Below are positions 22,350 through 35,600 of a stretch of DNA of 64,000 bases, in pieces. The notes under the pieces are model-generated. The model had not been told where the DNA came from, made no database searches, and worked only from the letters and a program-made list of their open reading frames with translations. The stretch's first letter is position 1, and every line of letters starts with the position of its first letter. Source of the DNA: Rutidosis leptorrhynchoides (lineage: Eukaryota > Streptophyta > Magnoliopsida > Asterales > Asteraceae). The stretch covers positions 36,850,001-36,914,000 of the forward strand of contig NC_092340.1 in the NCBI RefSeq assembly GCF_046630445.1. Direction: 5' to 3'. The translations under genes were made by a program, and so were the position numbers.

Positions 22350-25300
22350 TGTGATGCCCCGTACAAAACCATCGTGTACGAATCATCAACAACAGGATCA
22401 TTACAAGGTCAAATACTATATGCGGTTTCAAAGAAGTTTGCATTCATGAATAAAGGTGATGTCTTAACCAACATCAAATATCTTACAACAAAAGTATGCT
22501 TCAATGAACAGAAGCAATTAGTAATAGTACGTGACCCAATGGTCGTTACAAATCATTGTTTCAAAAGGTAACATAGTTTGAATGCAAATAAAACGTTTCA
22601 TGCGGTGACAACTCTAACAAGCGCAGCGGGTGTCTACAAAGCATGACTAGTACAGCGGAAGCAAGCAAACCTTAAGCACCTGAGAAAAACATGCTTAAAA
22701 ACGTCAACACAAAGGTTGGTGAGCTATAGTTTAAGTATAACAGTAATGTAAGGTAGGCCACGAGATTTCAGTGCTTCAACAGCGTTTCAAAACAGTATGA
22801 AAAGTATATGTATAACCGTGAGCACTTGGTAACTAACTTAACGTTTATCACCCCCTAAAAGTACACTTGGCGAGTGCGTATGTTTACGAAGTATTAAACA
22901 CCCGTTAAATGCTAGCGCTACTAGCCCGAGTGGGGATGTCAAACCCTATGGATCCATATCTAAGATTCGCGTTCACCGGTTCAAAGACCAATGACTAAAC
23001 GTTACCGAGCTAAGGGGAAAGTTAATGCCATTGTATAAGCCACACATATATAAAGTTTAAGTACTCGTGCCTAGTATGTAAAACGTAAAATGCGCATGTA
23101 TTCTCAGTTCCCAAAATAGTTAAAGTAAAAAGGGATGCTATAACTCACAGTGGAAAGTAGTAAAAGTCGATACGCGGGAATAGTAAGCAAGTGGTTGGTC
23201 CGAAAGGTCCTCAACCTAAGTCAAAAGTTAATAAGTTAGTAAATCGTTCCCAAAGGTTTAAAAGTATGTAAATTAGGTCTTAAGTACCATCATCATTCAT
23301 CATTAAACAAAAAGTGTAAAGTAAGTTCTAAGTCAAGACTAGGGTTTGAAACAAGGGCTGACTTTGTTCAGTCGTCACGACCTCTATACAAACTGAAATA
23401 ACGTGAGACCAGTGGCCATGGCTCCGTATATGAGTCCCCTAGAGGCTGACCAATTTCCAGAACCAAACTTGTCTTCGTTTGACTGTGGTGATGGTTTAAG
23501 TGCGAGTAGGTCAGAAATTTTAGCACAACGTTAATAGGGTGTAGTGACTTTCGGGAGGCCATAGATCCTAAACCGTAACTCAGATTAAGACGAGGTCTAA
23601 ACGGAAAATCATCTACTCGAACCGAACTAACTGAAAATCAATTTTCTAGTAGCCCAAGTAGTCTGATCAGTTCTATAAATAGTAGGTTTAGTGTTCCAGT
23701 GGGTTCTTGGTGCTCGATGCTCATCACGGTTCTCATCCTTGATGTATATAGCTTCAAGTGTACAACTCGTTGATGTGTTTGCATCATATTTACCAAGTTT
23801 TGACCATCATAACACAAGTGTAAATCTAAGATAAGTAGCACAACTCAATTAAGTGTTGCAAGTAGTTTGATGAACCAAAGTTACATCAAGATCTTAGATC
23901 CGACACATACATGAACTCTAAAAGTAATATTAAGCTACAAACTTGAAAGTAAACTAAATAATCAAGATCTTAAGTTGTAGAACATAGTTCTTAGTTAGAT
24001 CTTGAAGATCCAAGACCCAAAAGTCTAGATCTATAGTTACTAAGTTAAATCCTAAGTCATAACACTTGAATCTTTACTTTAATGAAACCATACGTTATGA
24101 AACTTAGATTCTCATCTTGTAAAGTGTATGTAAGCTCATAAGCTCTTGTTTACAATAAAATTAGAAGACCATAAGCTATAGAAACTTAGATCCAACACAA
24201 GTATATGAAGTTATAACTAGAAAGTTACACTTCCATGTTCTTGAATTTACAAAGTTAACTTTGGTTCAAGAAAAATGAGATCAAGATTAACTAGTAATAC
24301 TTGACCAATTTACAACATCACAACTTTAAAGTACATAAAATGAAGAAATAAATTAAGTCTACAAGTTACAAGTTCATGGTTGTTCATACTTTAAAGATTC
24401 AAGCCAAGGCTTTGATCTTTAAGAAAGTAAACCTTAGTTTACAAACATGGATTCAAGTATGATTTTAAAACTCATGAACTTTAAATTTTTTAAAGCATTA
24501 AATGTAGAACCATAAACTAGAAAGTTTAGGTTCTTATTTGTTCTTGTAATGACAAGATAATATGAAGAATAAACTAGGAAGTTTGATTCTTGCAACTAGT
24601 AAGTAAACAATCAACAAACAACAAGTAACTTAAACAAGTAAAAGATGATGATGATGTAGGTATATATTTCGGTTTTTAAAGCCAAGAAAGGAGAAGAAAA
24701 AGTTCATGTTACTTACAATATTAGAGAGAAAAGATGAGAGAAAGAGTTGAGAGAAAATGTAAGTATGTGTGTGTGAAGAAATGAGAAGGTAATACTTGTA
24801 AATAAGTAATCAAAATTTGAAAATGAAAACCTCTCCCCTCTCCTCAAAAGCCGACGGCCAAAGGCTCCCAACAAGGCAAGGTTCAAATCTACTTTCTACA
24901 TGGGAGAGTGGTGTGAGCTTGAAGTAGTATTAAAGCTAAATGGTTATGGGAACAAGGTGTAAAGATACAAGTAACTAGATTCCTTTACTTATGTTAATTA
25001 ATCCATACTTCCATTAGTAAGTCACTAGCTTAAATGATGGGCTTATAAGTCCATTAAGTGTGTAGGATGGGCTTCCAAGTCCATTTCCAATAATAAAAGC
25101 CCAAGTCCAAGTAAGTATGCAATTAACCCAAATAAAGCCCAAGTAATTAACTAGTAACCTTAGTTAATTAAAAATGATTAATAAAAATTAATCATGAAGG
25201 TATATAATATTCTAAATATTATTCGTGAACAGTTCGCGTGTCACAAAGATGAATCGGGGCATGCAAAGTCATGTACGGTAACAAGTAAATGTAATAAAAT

Positions 25301-25370
25301 ACATTCATTAAACACAAGCATTAATAATAAATATTATTAATTAAACGTTGGAAAATCCAGGGTCGTTACA
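22350..25370 (-). repeat. 3' LTR of chromovirus E2
   Basis: On the minus strand it starts TGTAACGACCCTGG and ends GGGGCATCACA, 3021 bp long. A purine tract lies next to it on the internal side. It matches the fragment 39788-40131 (last part of the LTR) and 44778-46025 (first part). It also carries the block shared with other Ty3 LTRs (22653-22723 and 23094-23107). The small frames are not genes. Confidence 0.88.
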
Positions 25371-25382
25371 TTACCCACCTGT
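25371..25382 (-). other. Polypurine tract of E2
   Basis: Minus-strand ACAGGTGGGTAA lies directly before the LTR. Next to it is the sequence TTTCGGGACGAAATTTTC, found also in E3 and, with one difference, in E1. Confidence 0.7.
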
Positions 25383-25406
25383 TAAAGAAAATTTCGTCCC
25401 GAAATT

Positions 25407-28400
25407 TTAAGCTGAGGTAGATGGAGGAGTCGGGAAAAGGTGAGGATACTTCTGCATCATTTGATCCTCTCATTCCCAGGTAAACTCAGGTCCTCGTTTG
25501 GCATTCCATCGTACTCGGACGATCGAAATCTTGTTGTGTTTCAAAATTTTGACCTCACGGTCCATAATTTCAACAGGTTCCTCCACGAAGTGGAGTTTGT
25601 CATCAATTGTAAGTTCCTTCAAAGGTATGACATGTTCCGGTTCAGCAAGACACTTCTTCAAATTCGATACATGAAAGGTAGGATGAACGGAGCTCAATTG
25701 AGTTGGAAGATCCAAACAGTAAGCAACGAGTCCAACACGCTCCAAGATTTCAAAAGGACCAATGTATCACGGGTTGAGCTTCCCACGTTTTCCAAAACGG
25801 ATGACACCTTTCCAAGGTGGGACCTTCAACATTGCATGGTCACACACGTTGAATTCGAAGTCCTTACGTTTAAGGCCTGCATAACTCTTTTGGCAATCAC
25901 GGGCCGTCTTGAGTCTCGCTTGAATTCGGATAATCTTCTCAGTTGTTTCATGGAATATCTCGGGTCCGGTGATTTGCGTTTCGCCTTCTTTGGCCCAACA
26001 AATAGGAGATCGGCACTTGCGGCCATACAACGCTTCAAAAGGTGCGGCATTAATACTCAAATGATAACTGTTGTTGTAAGAGAATTCGGCTAGCGGCAAA
26101 TGCCTTTCCCAAGCCTTTCCGAAATAAATGACACATGCACGCAACATGTCTTCTAAAGTCTAAATCGTGCGTTCGCTTAGCCCATCGGTATGTGGATGAT
26201 ACGCGGTACTCATGTCGAGACGAGTTCCCAAGGCTTCTTGCAAAGAACGCCAAAATCTGGAAGCAAAACGGGGATCGAGATCTGAGATGATCGATAAGGG
26301 TACACCATGACGAGATACAACTTCTTTGATGTATAGTTGAGCGAGTCTTTCCATCGTATCCGTTTCCTTCATGGCTAAGAAGTGTGCAGATTTGGTAAGA
26401 CGGTCAACGATAACCCAGATGGTATCGTATCCGCCCACCGTCTTTGGTAACTTCATAATGAAATCCATTGTTATCCTTTCCCACTTCTATTGCGGGATTT
26501 CCGATTGTTGAAGTAACCCAGAAGGCCTCTGATGTTTGGCCTTAACTTTTGAGCAAGTCAAACACTTACCGACATAAGTTGCAACGTCCTTCTTAAGATT
26601 AGGCCACCAATACTGTTCCTTAAGATCGTGGTACATTTTACCGGCTCCTGGATGAATCGAATATCTCGACTTTTGGGCTTCATCTAATATAAGGTTCCGT
26701 AGATCTCCATAAAGAGGTACCCAAATCCTTCCGGCAAAATATCGAAGTCCTGTCTCCTTAACCTCGAATCGAGAGACGGGAATGTTCAAATGTTCATGAG
26801 ATATATTATCCTCCTTGAGAGCCTCATCTTGGGCTACTCGGATCTGGCTGTTGAGATTTGAATGGATGGTGATGTTCAGAGCCCGAACACGAAGAGGTGC
26901 CGTCCTCTCCTTTCGGCTTAAAGCGTCAGCTACAACATTGGCCTTGCCAGGATGATAACGAAGTTCACAATCATAGTCATTCAGCGTCTCGATCCATCGA
27001 CACTGTCTCATATTCAGTTGCTTCTGATCAAAGATGTGTTGGAGGCTTTTATGATCGGTGAAAATAGTGCTTTTTGTTCCATAAAGGTAGTGTCTCCACA
27101 GTTTTAATGCAAAGACAACGGCTCCAAGCTCGAGATCGTGCGTAGTGTAATTTCGCTCGTGAATCTTCAGTTGTCGGGAGGCGTAATCGATAACCTTTGT
27201 TCGTTGTATCAGTACACAACCAAAACCACTTTTCGAAGCATCGCAATAAACGACGAAATCGTCACTGCCTTCAGGAAGTGATAAGATAGGTGCGGTGGTT
27301 AACTTCTTTTTCAAGGTTTGAAATGCAGATTCATGTTCGGGTTCCCAAATGAACTTCTTCCCTTTGTGAGTTAGCGCGGTCAAAGGACATGCAATCAGAG
27401 AGAAACCTTCAATAACTCTTCGGTAATAACCGGCGAGACCTAAAAATTGGCGGATATGAGTCGGAGTAGTGGGGGTTTCCCACTTGCTGATAGCTTCGAT
27501 CTTGGCGGGATCAACCTTGATACCTTGATCACTCACAACGTGACCCAGAAATTGGACTTCCTTCAATCAAAACTCACACTTGGAGAATTTGGCGTAAAGT
27601 TGCTCTTGTCTCAAGAGTTCCAACACTAGATAAAGATGTTGCTCATGTTCTTCTTCGCTTTTGGATTAGATGAGGATATCATCTATGAAGACGATAATGA
27701 ACTTATCCAGGTATGGCTTGCATACACGATTCATGAGATCCATAAATACGGTAGGTGCGTTGGTTCATCCGAATGGCATCACGAGAAACTCATAATGTCC
27801 ATAACGAGTTTTGAATGCATTCTTCATCACGTCGGTCTCTTTCACCCTCAACTGGTGATAATCGGATCGTAAATCAATCTTAGAGTAAGCGCTCGATCCT
27901 TGTAGTTGATCAAAAAGATCGTCAATTCGGGGAAGAGGATACCGATTCTTGATCATCAATTTGTTGAGTTCACGGTAGTCGATACACATGCGGAAGGATC
28001 CGTCCTTCTTCTTCACAAAAAAAACACAGGTGCGCCCCAAGGCAAGAAACTTGGTTGGATAAATCCACGGTCTAACAGTTCTTGTAGTTGGCTCTGCAAC
28101 TCTTGCATTTCGGAAGGTGCGAGTCGATAAGGTGCGCGAGCTATAGGTGCAGCTTCTGGTACTAAATTGATCTGAAAATCCACTGCTCTCGGTGGCGGTA
28201 ATCCAGGAAATTCTTCCGGAAAGACATCGGAAAATTCGTTCACAATTCTTACATCATCCACGCTCTTCACTTCGGTTTCTAACGTTTTCACATGTGCTAG
28301 AACAGCAAGACGTCCTTTCTTCATGATCTTTTGTGCTTTCATACAACTAATGAGATTCAGTTTTGAGTTACATCTCTCTCCGTAAATAATCAGTGGCTCA

Positions 28401-28900
28401 CCATCTCCGTGTGGTATACGAAGAGCTTTATCTCCACAGATAATGTCAGCCTTTATCTTGGTCAACCAGTCCATACCGAAAATAACATCAAAGCTTCCCA
28501 ACTTAATGGGTATCAAGTCAATCTCGAAATCCACACCAGCTATGTTGATAATAGCTCCTCGGCTAATTTGATCAACTTTCTCAAGTTTTCCATTGGCTAC
28601 CTCTACAAGCATACTCTCCTTTAAAGGAACTAACGACCAATTTATCTTAGAGCAAAAGTGTCTACATACATAACTTCTATCGGCACCAGTATCAAACAGA
28701 ACATAAGCTAATAGATTGTTGATAGTGAATATACCTGTGACCAAGTCAGGGTTCTCACGGGCATCCCTTGCGTTTACATTGAATGTTCTTCCACGCGGTG
28801 GCCCGCCGTCCTTTCGATTATTGGGACACTTATTTCTGAAGTGGCCCATCTGTCCACATTCATAGCACTTTCTCGGTCCAGTAGGGTTCGACTTCCCAGT
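25407..28900 (-). pseudogene. E2 pol: protease, reverse transcriptase, RNase H, integrase, chromodomain
   Basis: Domains in order on the minus strand: protease FDTGADRSY; reverse transcriptase with CIDYRELNK and the intact FIDDILI site; RNase H with [13 protein letters not shown] and [11 protein letters not shown]; integrase zinc region ([17 protein letters not shown]) and core; then an EIMDREVK...[14 protein letters not shown] chromodomain-like end. This is the Ty3 order, probably Tekay lineage. A T8 run (28017-28024) causes a frameshift. Seven in-frame stops follow at 27765, 27666, 27567, 26487, 26160, 25767 and 25470 (lowest coordinate of each). Compared with E3, at least five of the seven look like C-to-T or G-to-A changes. 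The natural end would be at 25407. Confidence 0.9.
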
Positions 28901-29669
28901 CATGGTGGTGATCTTGCAGTCCTTGCCAATATGCCCGGTCCTTTTGCACTTTTCACAGACAACATTACAGTACCCGGTATGGTGCTTGTAGCAGCTCTTG
29001 CACTGTGGTAGAGTACCCTTGTAGTTGGGGTTTGAGCCAGTGTTCGGGCTGGGGTTTCCACCGTTGTTGTTTCCTTTGAAACCCTCATGTCGCTTCGCTG
29101 GGTTTTGATCATAGGCCCTACCCTTGTTGTTATCCCACTTTCGCTTATCACTACTACCCGCTTCGGATTTTGCCTTTTCTGGTTCATCGATGATGATTTG
29201 GTTCATTAAGGTGTGCGCCATGCGCATTGCTTCCGGGACATTGGGTGGCTTAGACGAGGTGACGTTTCCCTTAATGGACTTAGGAAGTGGCCCCTTTGAA
29301 CTCCTCCCATGGGATAGCAAACGCCTCATCAATACCCTTTGCTTGAGCCAACGTGTTCCAGCATGTTAGTGCACCGTCAGATAGCGTACATGAAGCAAAC
29401 TTGGTTTTGTTCGCCTCTGAGCAGTTACTAACTCGAAACACAGATTCTAATTTCTCAAACCACCTAGTGAGACCAACTGGCCCCTTAGTTCCACTAAAGT
29501 TGTGGGGCTTGCAGCTTTGAAACTCCTTGTATGTGCACCCATTACGAATGGGCTGGATAACCGGTGGCGGTGGAGCTTGGGGGTTCATTTCTGCTAAGGC
29601 TGTGGCGACTCGTTCATTGATCATTTCCTCGATTTGGGCTGCGGTGGGTGTTGATCTTCCATTGGACAT
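28901..29669 (-). pseudogene. E2 Gag, internally deleted
   Basis: It starts MSNGRSTPTAAQIEE and contains [21 protein letters not shown], the Ty3 Gag capsid region. The frame breaks after PWEEFK, and the other frame resumes at [12 protein letters not shown]. Relative to the intact E3 Gag about 60 residues are missing at that point. Further on are two CCHC zinc knuckles (CEKCKRTGHIGKDC and CYECGQMGHFRNKC), so the nucleocapsid part is intact. Gag would package the element RNA. Confidence 0.88.
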
Positions 29670-29923
29670 GATGTTCTAAACAAAAATTTTGACTCAAGTC
29701 AAAATCCAGTATTCAAATAGTAATAATACAGTATATGGTAGCCAACATGGAATCAACACATCACATGTTTATTAAGTAACGCATGTAGGTACAAATACCA
29801 TAGAATCATCATACAGTAATGTAAATAGAACACCGTATAAGAATTAAACAACACAAAGTTCCATTCATAAATAATAAGTTGCATACATCCGCATAGGTTC
29901 GTACAATACATAAGTGAAACATG
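29670..29923 (-). other. E2 leader next to gag
   Basis: Non-coding sequence between the E2 gag start and the E3 insertion. It ends in ACATG (29919-29923), the left copy of the E3 target duplication. The leader continues at 38528. Confidence 0.75.
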
Positions 29924-31287
29924 TGTGATGACCCGAAAAATTTCGACTAATTTAAACCAATTCTCTTTATGATTTAATATTATGTAAATATACATATATG
30001 TATGTATATATATATATATATATTATAAGATGTACAAGTAAAAACGAAGTAAAACATTAATTGCTACAGTAAAAATAACTTTGCTACAGTAAAACACTAT
30101 TTGATGTCGACGAACTAGCAAACAAAAACAGAAAAGGCGGCCATGCGATCGCATGGCAAAAACACTGAAAACTCATGCGATCGCATGAGCTACAGTAAAT
30201 CGAAAAGTACTATAAAAGGTCAGTTTTGCTCGACGAATTTTCATAATAATTTAAGTACGTAAATTTTATATTTATAATTATAATTATAATTTTAATTTTA
30301 AGTTTAATAATAATAAAGTATATTCGAGGGTATTTTTAATTCGAGTTTCAAACCGTTTTAAAATAAGGAAATATTGGGTATTGTTCGGGGTATTGTTCTT
30401 GAATCCAAGACCAACCATACAGTCGTCTACCATCATTACGTCTACGCAATTTGCCTACAATATTGAATCGCAATATTGAACTGTGAGTTATAGTCTCCCT
30501 TTTTAAATGCTTTAAATATTTTTGGGCTGAGAATACATGCAATTTATTTTAAACGCAATAAGACACAAGTACATACAAAATTCTACACTGAGTTAAACCG
30601 AAAATCCCTTAGCTTTGGTAACTAGTAGCTGCCAGTACATAGGATATGGACTGGTGGGCGCGAATAATTGTATATGGATCCATAGGGCTTGACATCCCCG
30701 TCCGAGCTAGAGCGCTAGCCTTTTAACGGACGTATGTTATTTGAGTTTAAGACACGTTGGTTTGCGTGTATTAAAACGAATGGGGTAATTATCACTATAG
30801 CGTTAAGTTTAGTTACCAGGGTGCTCTGTTACGTAGAATCTATTGATAAACTTTTGATGAAACCTTGTGGTCTATCTTTATATATGTTTATGACTCGAGC
30901 AATTAAACCTATAACTCACCAACATTCGTGTTGACTTTTTAGCATGTTTTATTCTCAGGTCCTTAGAATGCTTCCGCTGTGATGTGCTTGTTGCCTGCAT
31001 GGAGTCTCTCATGCTTTGTACAAAGTTTATTGCATTCAAAATAAAACTGCGTTGTGTAATAAATAATTGGACTGTGAAGTCAACCTGTAAATTAAAGACT
31101 TATGTATTTTGGGGTTTTGCTTATACTTAAGCACTCGCCCACATGTTTATAACTTTCTATGTTTAGAAAGTCATTTATTTTAATGAATGCAATATTTTAT
31201 CAAAACGTATCATATAGAGGTCAAAACCTCACTGTGGAATCAATGATTAACGTGCTGCGTCAATAGCGATTTTGACGGGTCGTTACA
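29924..31287 (+). repeat. 5' LTR of E3
   Basis: It starts TGTGATGACCCG and ends GGGTCGTTACA, 1364 bp. U3 holds two 18-bp perfect palindromes (30140-30157 and 30172-30189) just upstream of a TATA box. The shared Ty3 LTR block is at 30527-30540 (CTGAGAATACATGC) and 30913-30980. Confidence 0.95.
30140..30218 (+). promoter_or_regulatory. E3 U3 promoter: paired palindromes and TATA box
   Basis: GCCATGCGATCGCATGGC and CTCATGCGATCGCATGAG have centres 32 bp apart. TATAAAAG follows at 30211-30218. GCTACAGTA motifs flank the pair on both sides (30062, 30083 and 30188). The arrangement suggests a promoter-proximal protein-binding array. The same set recurs in the 3' LTR (37375-37453). Confidence 0.65.
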
Positions 31288-31289
31288 GT

Positions 31290-31301
31290 TGGTATCCGAG
31301 C
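31290..31301 (+). other. Primer binding site of E3
   Basis: TGGTATCCGAGC lies two bases after the LTR. It differs at one position from the initiator tRNA-Met complement TGGTATCAGAGC. Confidence 0.85.
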
Positions 31302-31482
31302 TTGAGGTCATAGGGAACCAGAAATTACATTAGTGTGTTTAACTGGTAATTGTTAGGATGCATTAGTGAGTCTGGACTATGACCATATCTGTTGTTACTG
31401 ATTTTTGCTTATTATTTGGTCAAAAACATTATATGTGATATATTTATATGCTAACGTAATTGTTGTTTCAATTATGTGATAG

Positions 31483-32169
31483 ATGACTTCCTCTAATCCT
31501 ATCATTTTGTACGACTCAGAATCGGACACTGAATCTATTCTATCCACAACTGAAAAGGGCATTCCAATACCTATTAAAGAAGAAATTGTGTTAGCCGGGG
31601 AATCTCAACTCCCGGTAAACCCAGAGGAGGTTCCAGCTCCACCCAGCTTTAGTTTTCCAGAGCCACAGTATCGTTGGCATGGACCCATGATCCCTGGAGT
31701 AAAAGAGGATCGTCCATTTCTAAACAAATATGGACATTGGTCCAGATATACCGCCGACGGGCGGGTTGTGCCGATTACGCCTGGCAAATTTCGGTTCATG
31801 ACCACCGGTACATATTCTTGCAGTTCGTCGTCATATTCTCCTACACATGACTCAGACAGTTCGTCATCAGACGAGATCAGTAAGGAGGAGGATTTCGCTA
31901 ATGAAATAAAAGAGATCACTAAGGAGAAATTCCAACTTGCAATAGATAATAAAAACAACCACAATAATAAAATGTCCTTAATTATTAAAAAAGAACAGGA
32001 CCATTCGATCCGTAACCACCCTTATTGTATTAAACCCACTGAGGCAACGGGTACCTCAAAACCCCAACTAAAAATAAAATACACTGCCAGAATGTCTGTC
32101 GGACCATGTGCACACAAACAATTGGCAGAGAGAACCAAATGGGAAGAAGTTTCTGATAGTTCTGAATAA
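31483..32169 (+). CDS. Accessory ORF upstream of gag in E3 (ORF1)
   Basis: A complete 228-codon frame lies between PBS and gag. It begins MTSSNPIILYDSESDTES, an acidic serine-rich start, and has a second acidic serine cluster near residues 112-136. A central block contains YRWHG (63-67), IPG (70-72) and GKFRF (101-105). E2 carries a related frame with YRFDG, IPG and KPYRF in the same order, and E1 a remnant. The protein lacks any domain I recognise: no zinc knuckle, protease or membrane segment. It ends KWEEVSDSSE. Conservation across element families suggests a real protein of the element, role unknown. It might be translated first from the genomic RNA, with gag reached by another route. Confidence 0.75.
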   Translation: MTSSNPIILYDSESDTESILSTTEKGIPIPIKEEIVLAGESQLPVNPEEVPAPPSFSFPEPQYRWHGPMIPGVKEDRPFLNKYGHWSRYTADGRVVPITPGKFRFMTTGTYSCSSSSYSPTHDSDSSSSDEISKEEDFANEIKEITKEKFQLAIDNKNNHNNKMSLIIKKEQDHSIRNHPYCIKPTEATGTSKPQLKIKYTARMSVGPCAHKQLAERTKWEEVSDSSE

Positions 32170-32614
32170 ACGACCTCGCAACCATAAATCTTCCATGCGC
32201 TATTTTATTGCTTATGTGTGTTACTCTATCTTGTTATGTAAAATAAGCATATGTAAAATATCTGTATTGTATGGTATTGTATTATTTTAGTTTATTAATA
32301 ATAAATGCATGGAATGATTATTTGTATTATTACTTCTTATTATTATTATTACATAATAATGTAGTAACTCGCTATAATTTTTCATAGTGGAATATTATTA
32401 GGATTTTAGTAGTTAATTCCTTGTACTAGCTATTATGTATGAACTTAACGGGTAGGTAATACCCTAGAAATAATTATAAAATGCTAATAAGAAGAAAAGG
32501 CTTTTATAATAATCGGTTCATATTATTAATATGCTACGATTAACTATTGACAACTCATTTTACCTATAATATTCTATATGATTAAATTATATCTGTTGTG
32601 TTTATTGAAGAAAC
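32170..32614 (+). other. Spacer between ORF1 and gag of E3
   Basis: AT-rich non-coding stretch of 445 bp with the ACGGGTAGGTAATAC motif near 32450 that is also present in E1. No gene is seen. Confidence 0.6.
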
Positions 32615-35600
32615 ATGTCTCAAATGTCGGATGCTGAGTTTGAGCAACTAGTCGAGAAACGTGTGAATGAAAGAATTGCTGCAGCCGAGGCAGCAAAAGC
32701 AACAGCCGAAGCAGCAGCCAAAGTAGCAGCCGTAAACACAAACTCACGAAACGGATGCTCATACAAAACTTTTCAAGGATGCAAACCACAGACGTTTAGT
32801 GGAACCGAGGGACCAGTCGGTCTAACCCGATGGTTTGAAAAGATGGAGTCCGTTTTCAAAATCAGTAATTGTGCGAACGGAGACAAGTCAAAGTATGCCT
32901 CGTGCACATTGCAAGATGGTGCACTTACTTGGTGGAACAATTATGCTAAAGCAGAAGGAATAGATACGGCATATGATATCTCTTGGGAAGAACTGAAAAA
33001 GATGCTAATCGAGGAGTACTGTCCTCGAAACGAGATCAGAAAAATGGAATCTGAGTTACGTAATCTGAAGGTTATCGGCGCGAATCTCAATAACTATGAA
33101 AAGCATTTCATGGAACTAGCCTTGTTGTGTCCCGAATTGGTGCCAAACGAGAAACGAAAGATAGAAATGTATATTGACGGTTTATCGATCAATATCAAAG
33201 GAAATGTTACATCGTCCAAACCAAATACGATGCAGGAAGCCATGACAATGGCACACCAACTCATGGACCAGATCACAGAGAGTTCGATTAAGGCACCAAT
33301 TACCGAATTCAAGACAACTGAAGGAAAGAGGAAATGGGAAGACTATAAGGGCAAAAGTACTCATCTGAAGAAACAAGAAACTTTTAAAGGTAAACAAGAT
33401 GGGGCAACTGCAAGTCCAAACTATAAGGGACCTCATCCGTTCTGCAAAAGATGTTACACACATCATGCAGGCTATTGCCAAGTGGTCTGTGATAAGTGCA
33501 ACAAGAAAGGACATGTGGCGAAAGATTGTTATGCCACCGTTTCTGAAGTAAAGACAAAATCGACCGATGTCAAGAAATGTTATGGATGCGGGAAGTCTGG
33601 TCACTTTATAAATCAATGCCCTGATAAGGAGAAGAACAAAGAACCCGCACGTGGGAGGGCATTTAATGTTAGTGCCAGTAAAGCACGTGAGGATCCTAAT
33701 CTTGTCACGGGTACGTTTACCGTTAATAATCAACTAGCTTCTATTATGTTTGATACGGGTGCTGATAGAAGTTATATGTGTAAAGACTTTAGTTTTAAAC
33801 TAAAATGTGCATCATTACCTCTAGACGATAAATATACTATTGAATTAGCTAATGGTAAACTGATAAAAGCCGATAAAATTTGCCATGGTTGCGAAATGAA
33901 TCTCGCTGGTGAAACCTTCAAAATTGATTTGATACCCGTAGAATTAGGAAGTTTTGATGTAATCGTTGGCATGGACTGGATGTCCAAAACAAGAGCGGAA
34001 GTTGTTTGCGCTGAGAAAGCAATCCGCATCCCTCGTAAGGATGAAACGTCGTTAATGATTTATGGGGAGAAGAACAACTCAAAACTGAACTTTATCAGCT
34101 GCATGAAGGCCCAGAAACTTATAAGAAAAGGTTGTTATGCTATTCTGGCACACGTAAAGAAGATCGATACTGAAGAAAGAAGCATTGATGACATGCCGGT
34201 TGTAAGAGAATATCCCGGAGTATTTCCAAAAGAATTACCGGGGCTACCTCCACTCAGATGTGTAGAATTCCAGATTGATCTCATACCAGGAGCTGCACCT
34301 GTAGCCCGATCTCCATATAGACTTGCACCTTCAGAAATGCAAGAATTACAAGACCAGTTGCAAGAATTATCGGACCGTGGATTTATTCGTCCTAGTTTTT
34401 CACCTTGGGGTGCTCCTATTCTGTTCGTCAAGAAGAAGGATGGATCTATGAGAATGTGCATAGATTACAGAGAATTAAACAAATTAACGATCAAGAATCG
34501 GTACCCATTACCGAGGATTGATGATTTGTTTGATCAATTGCAAGGATCAAGTGTTTATTCTAAGATTGATCTACGCTCCGGATATCATCAACTGAGAGTG
34601 AAGGAAGAAGATGTTCCTAAAACCGCGTTCAGAACCCGTTACGGTCACTATGAGTTTCTAGTCATGCCTTTTGGATTAACTAATGCTCCAGCAGTATTCA
34701 TGGATCTAATGAATCGCATCTGTAGACCGTATTTAGACAAATTTGTCATTGTTTTTATCGACGACATATTGATTTACTCGAAGAACAAGGAAGAACATGA
34801 GCAACACTTAAGACTGGTACTAGAGATACTCAAGAAAGAAGAATTGTACGCAAAATTTTCGAAGTGTGATTTCTGGTTACAAGAAGTACAATTTTTGGGC
34901 CATGTTGTCAGTAAACATGGAATTAAAGTTGACCCCGCCAAGATCGAAGCCATTAGTAAATGGGAAACCCCGAAGACTCCAACACAAATTCGCCAATTCT
35001 TAGGTCTTGCTGGTTACTACCGAAGATTCATTCAAGATTTCTCTAGAATCGCCAAACCCTTAACTGCATTGACTCAAAAGGGAAAGAAGTATGATTGGTC
35101 CACGGAACAGGAATCCTCATTCCAGTTATTAAAGAAGAAGTTAACGTCTGCACCCATTTTGTCATTACCAGAAGGAAATGATGATTTCGTGATCTATTGT
35201 GACGCTTCGCGCCAAGGTTTAGGATGTGTATTAATGCAACGCACAAAAGTTATCGCATATGCCTCACGACAACTAAAAATTCATGAAAAGAACTATACGA
35301 CACACGATTTGGAACTTGGAGCTGTAGTTTTTGCACTCAAAATATGGAGACACTATCTATATGGCACCAAGTGTACAGTGTACACCGACCATAAGAGTCT
35401 TCAGCATATTTTTGATCAAAAACAACTCAATATGAGACAACGTCGCTGGGTAGAGTTGTTAAACGATTACGATTGTGAAATCCGTTACCACCCCGGAAAG
35501 GCTAATGTTGTAGCTGATGCCCTAAGTCGAAAAGAAAGAGTAAAACCTCTTAGGGTCCGAGCTTTGAATATTACAATTCGTACTGATCTCACAAAGCAAA

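Noticed and set aside
21636..22571. Two frames sharing MSFLNVLIFIQSIMF on opposite strands
   Set aside because: They are the two arms of foldback MITE B read on opposite strands, not a repeated gene.
30140..30189. A CRISPR-like or satellite array
   Set aside because: Only two palindromes occur per locus, with fixed spacing, and they belong to an LTR promoter.
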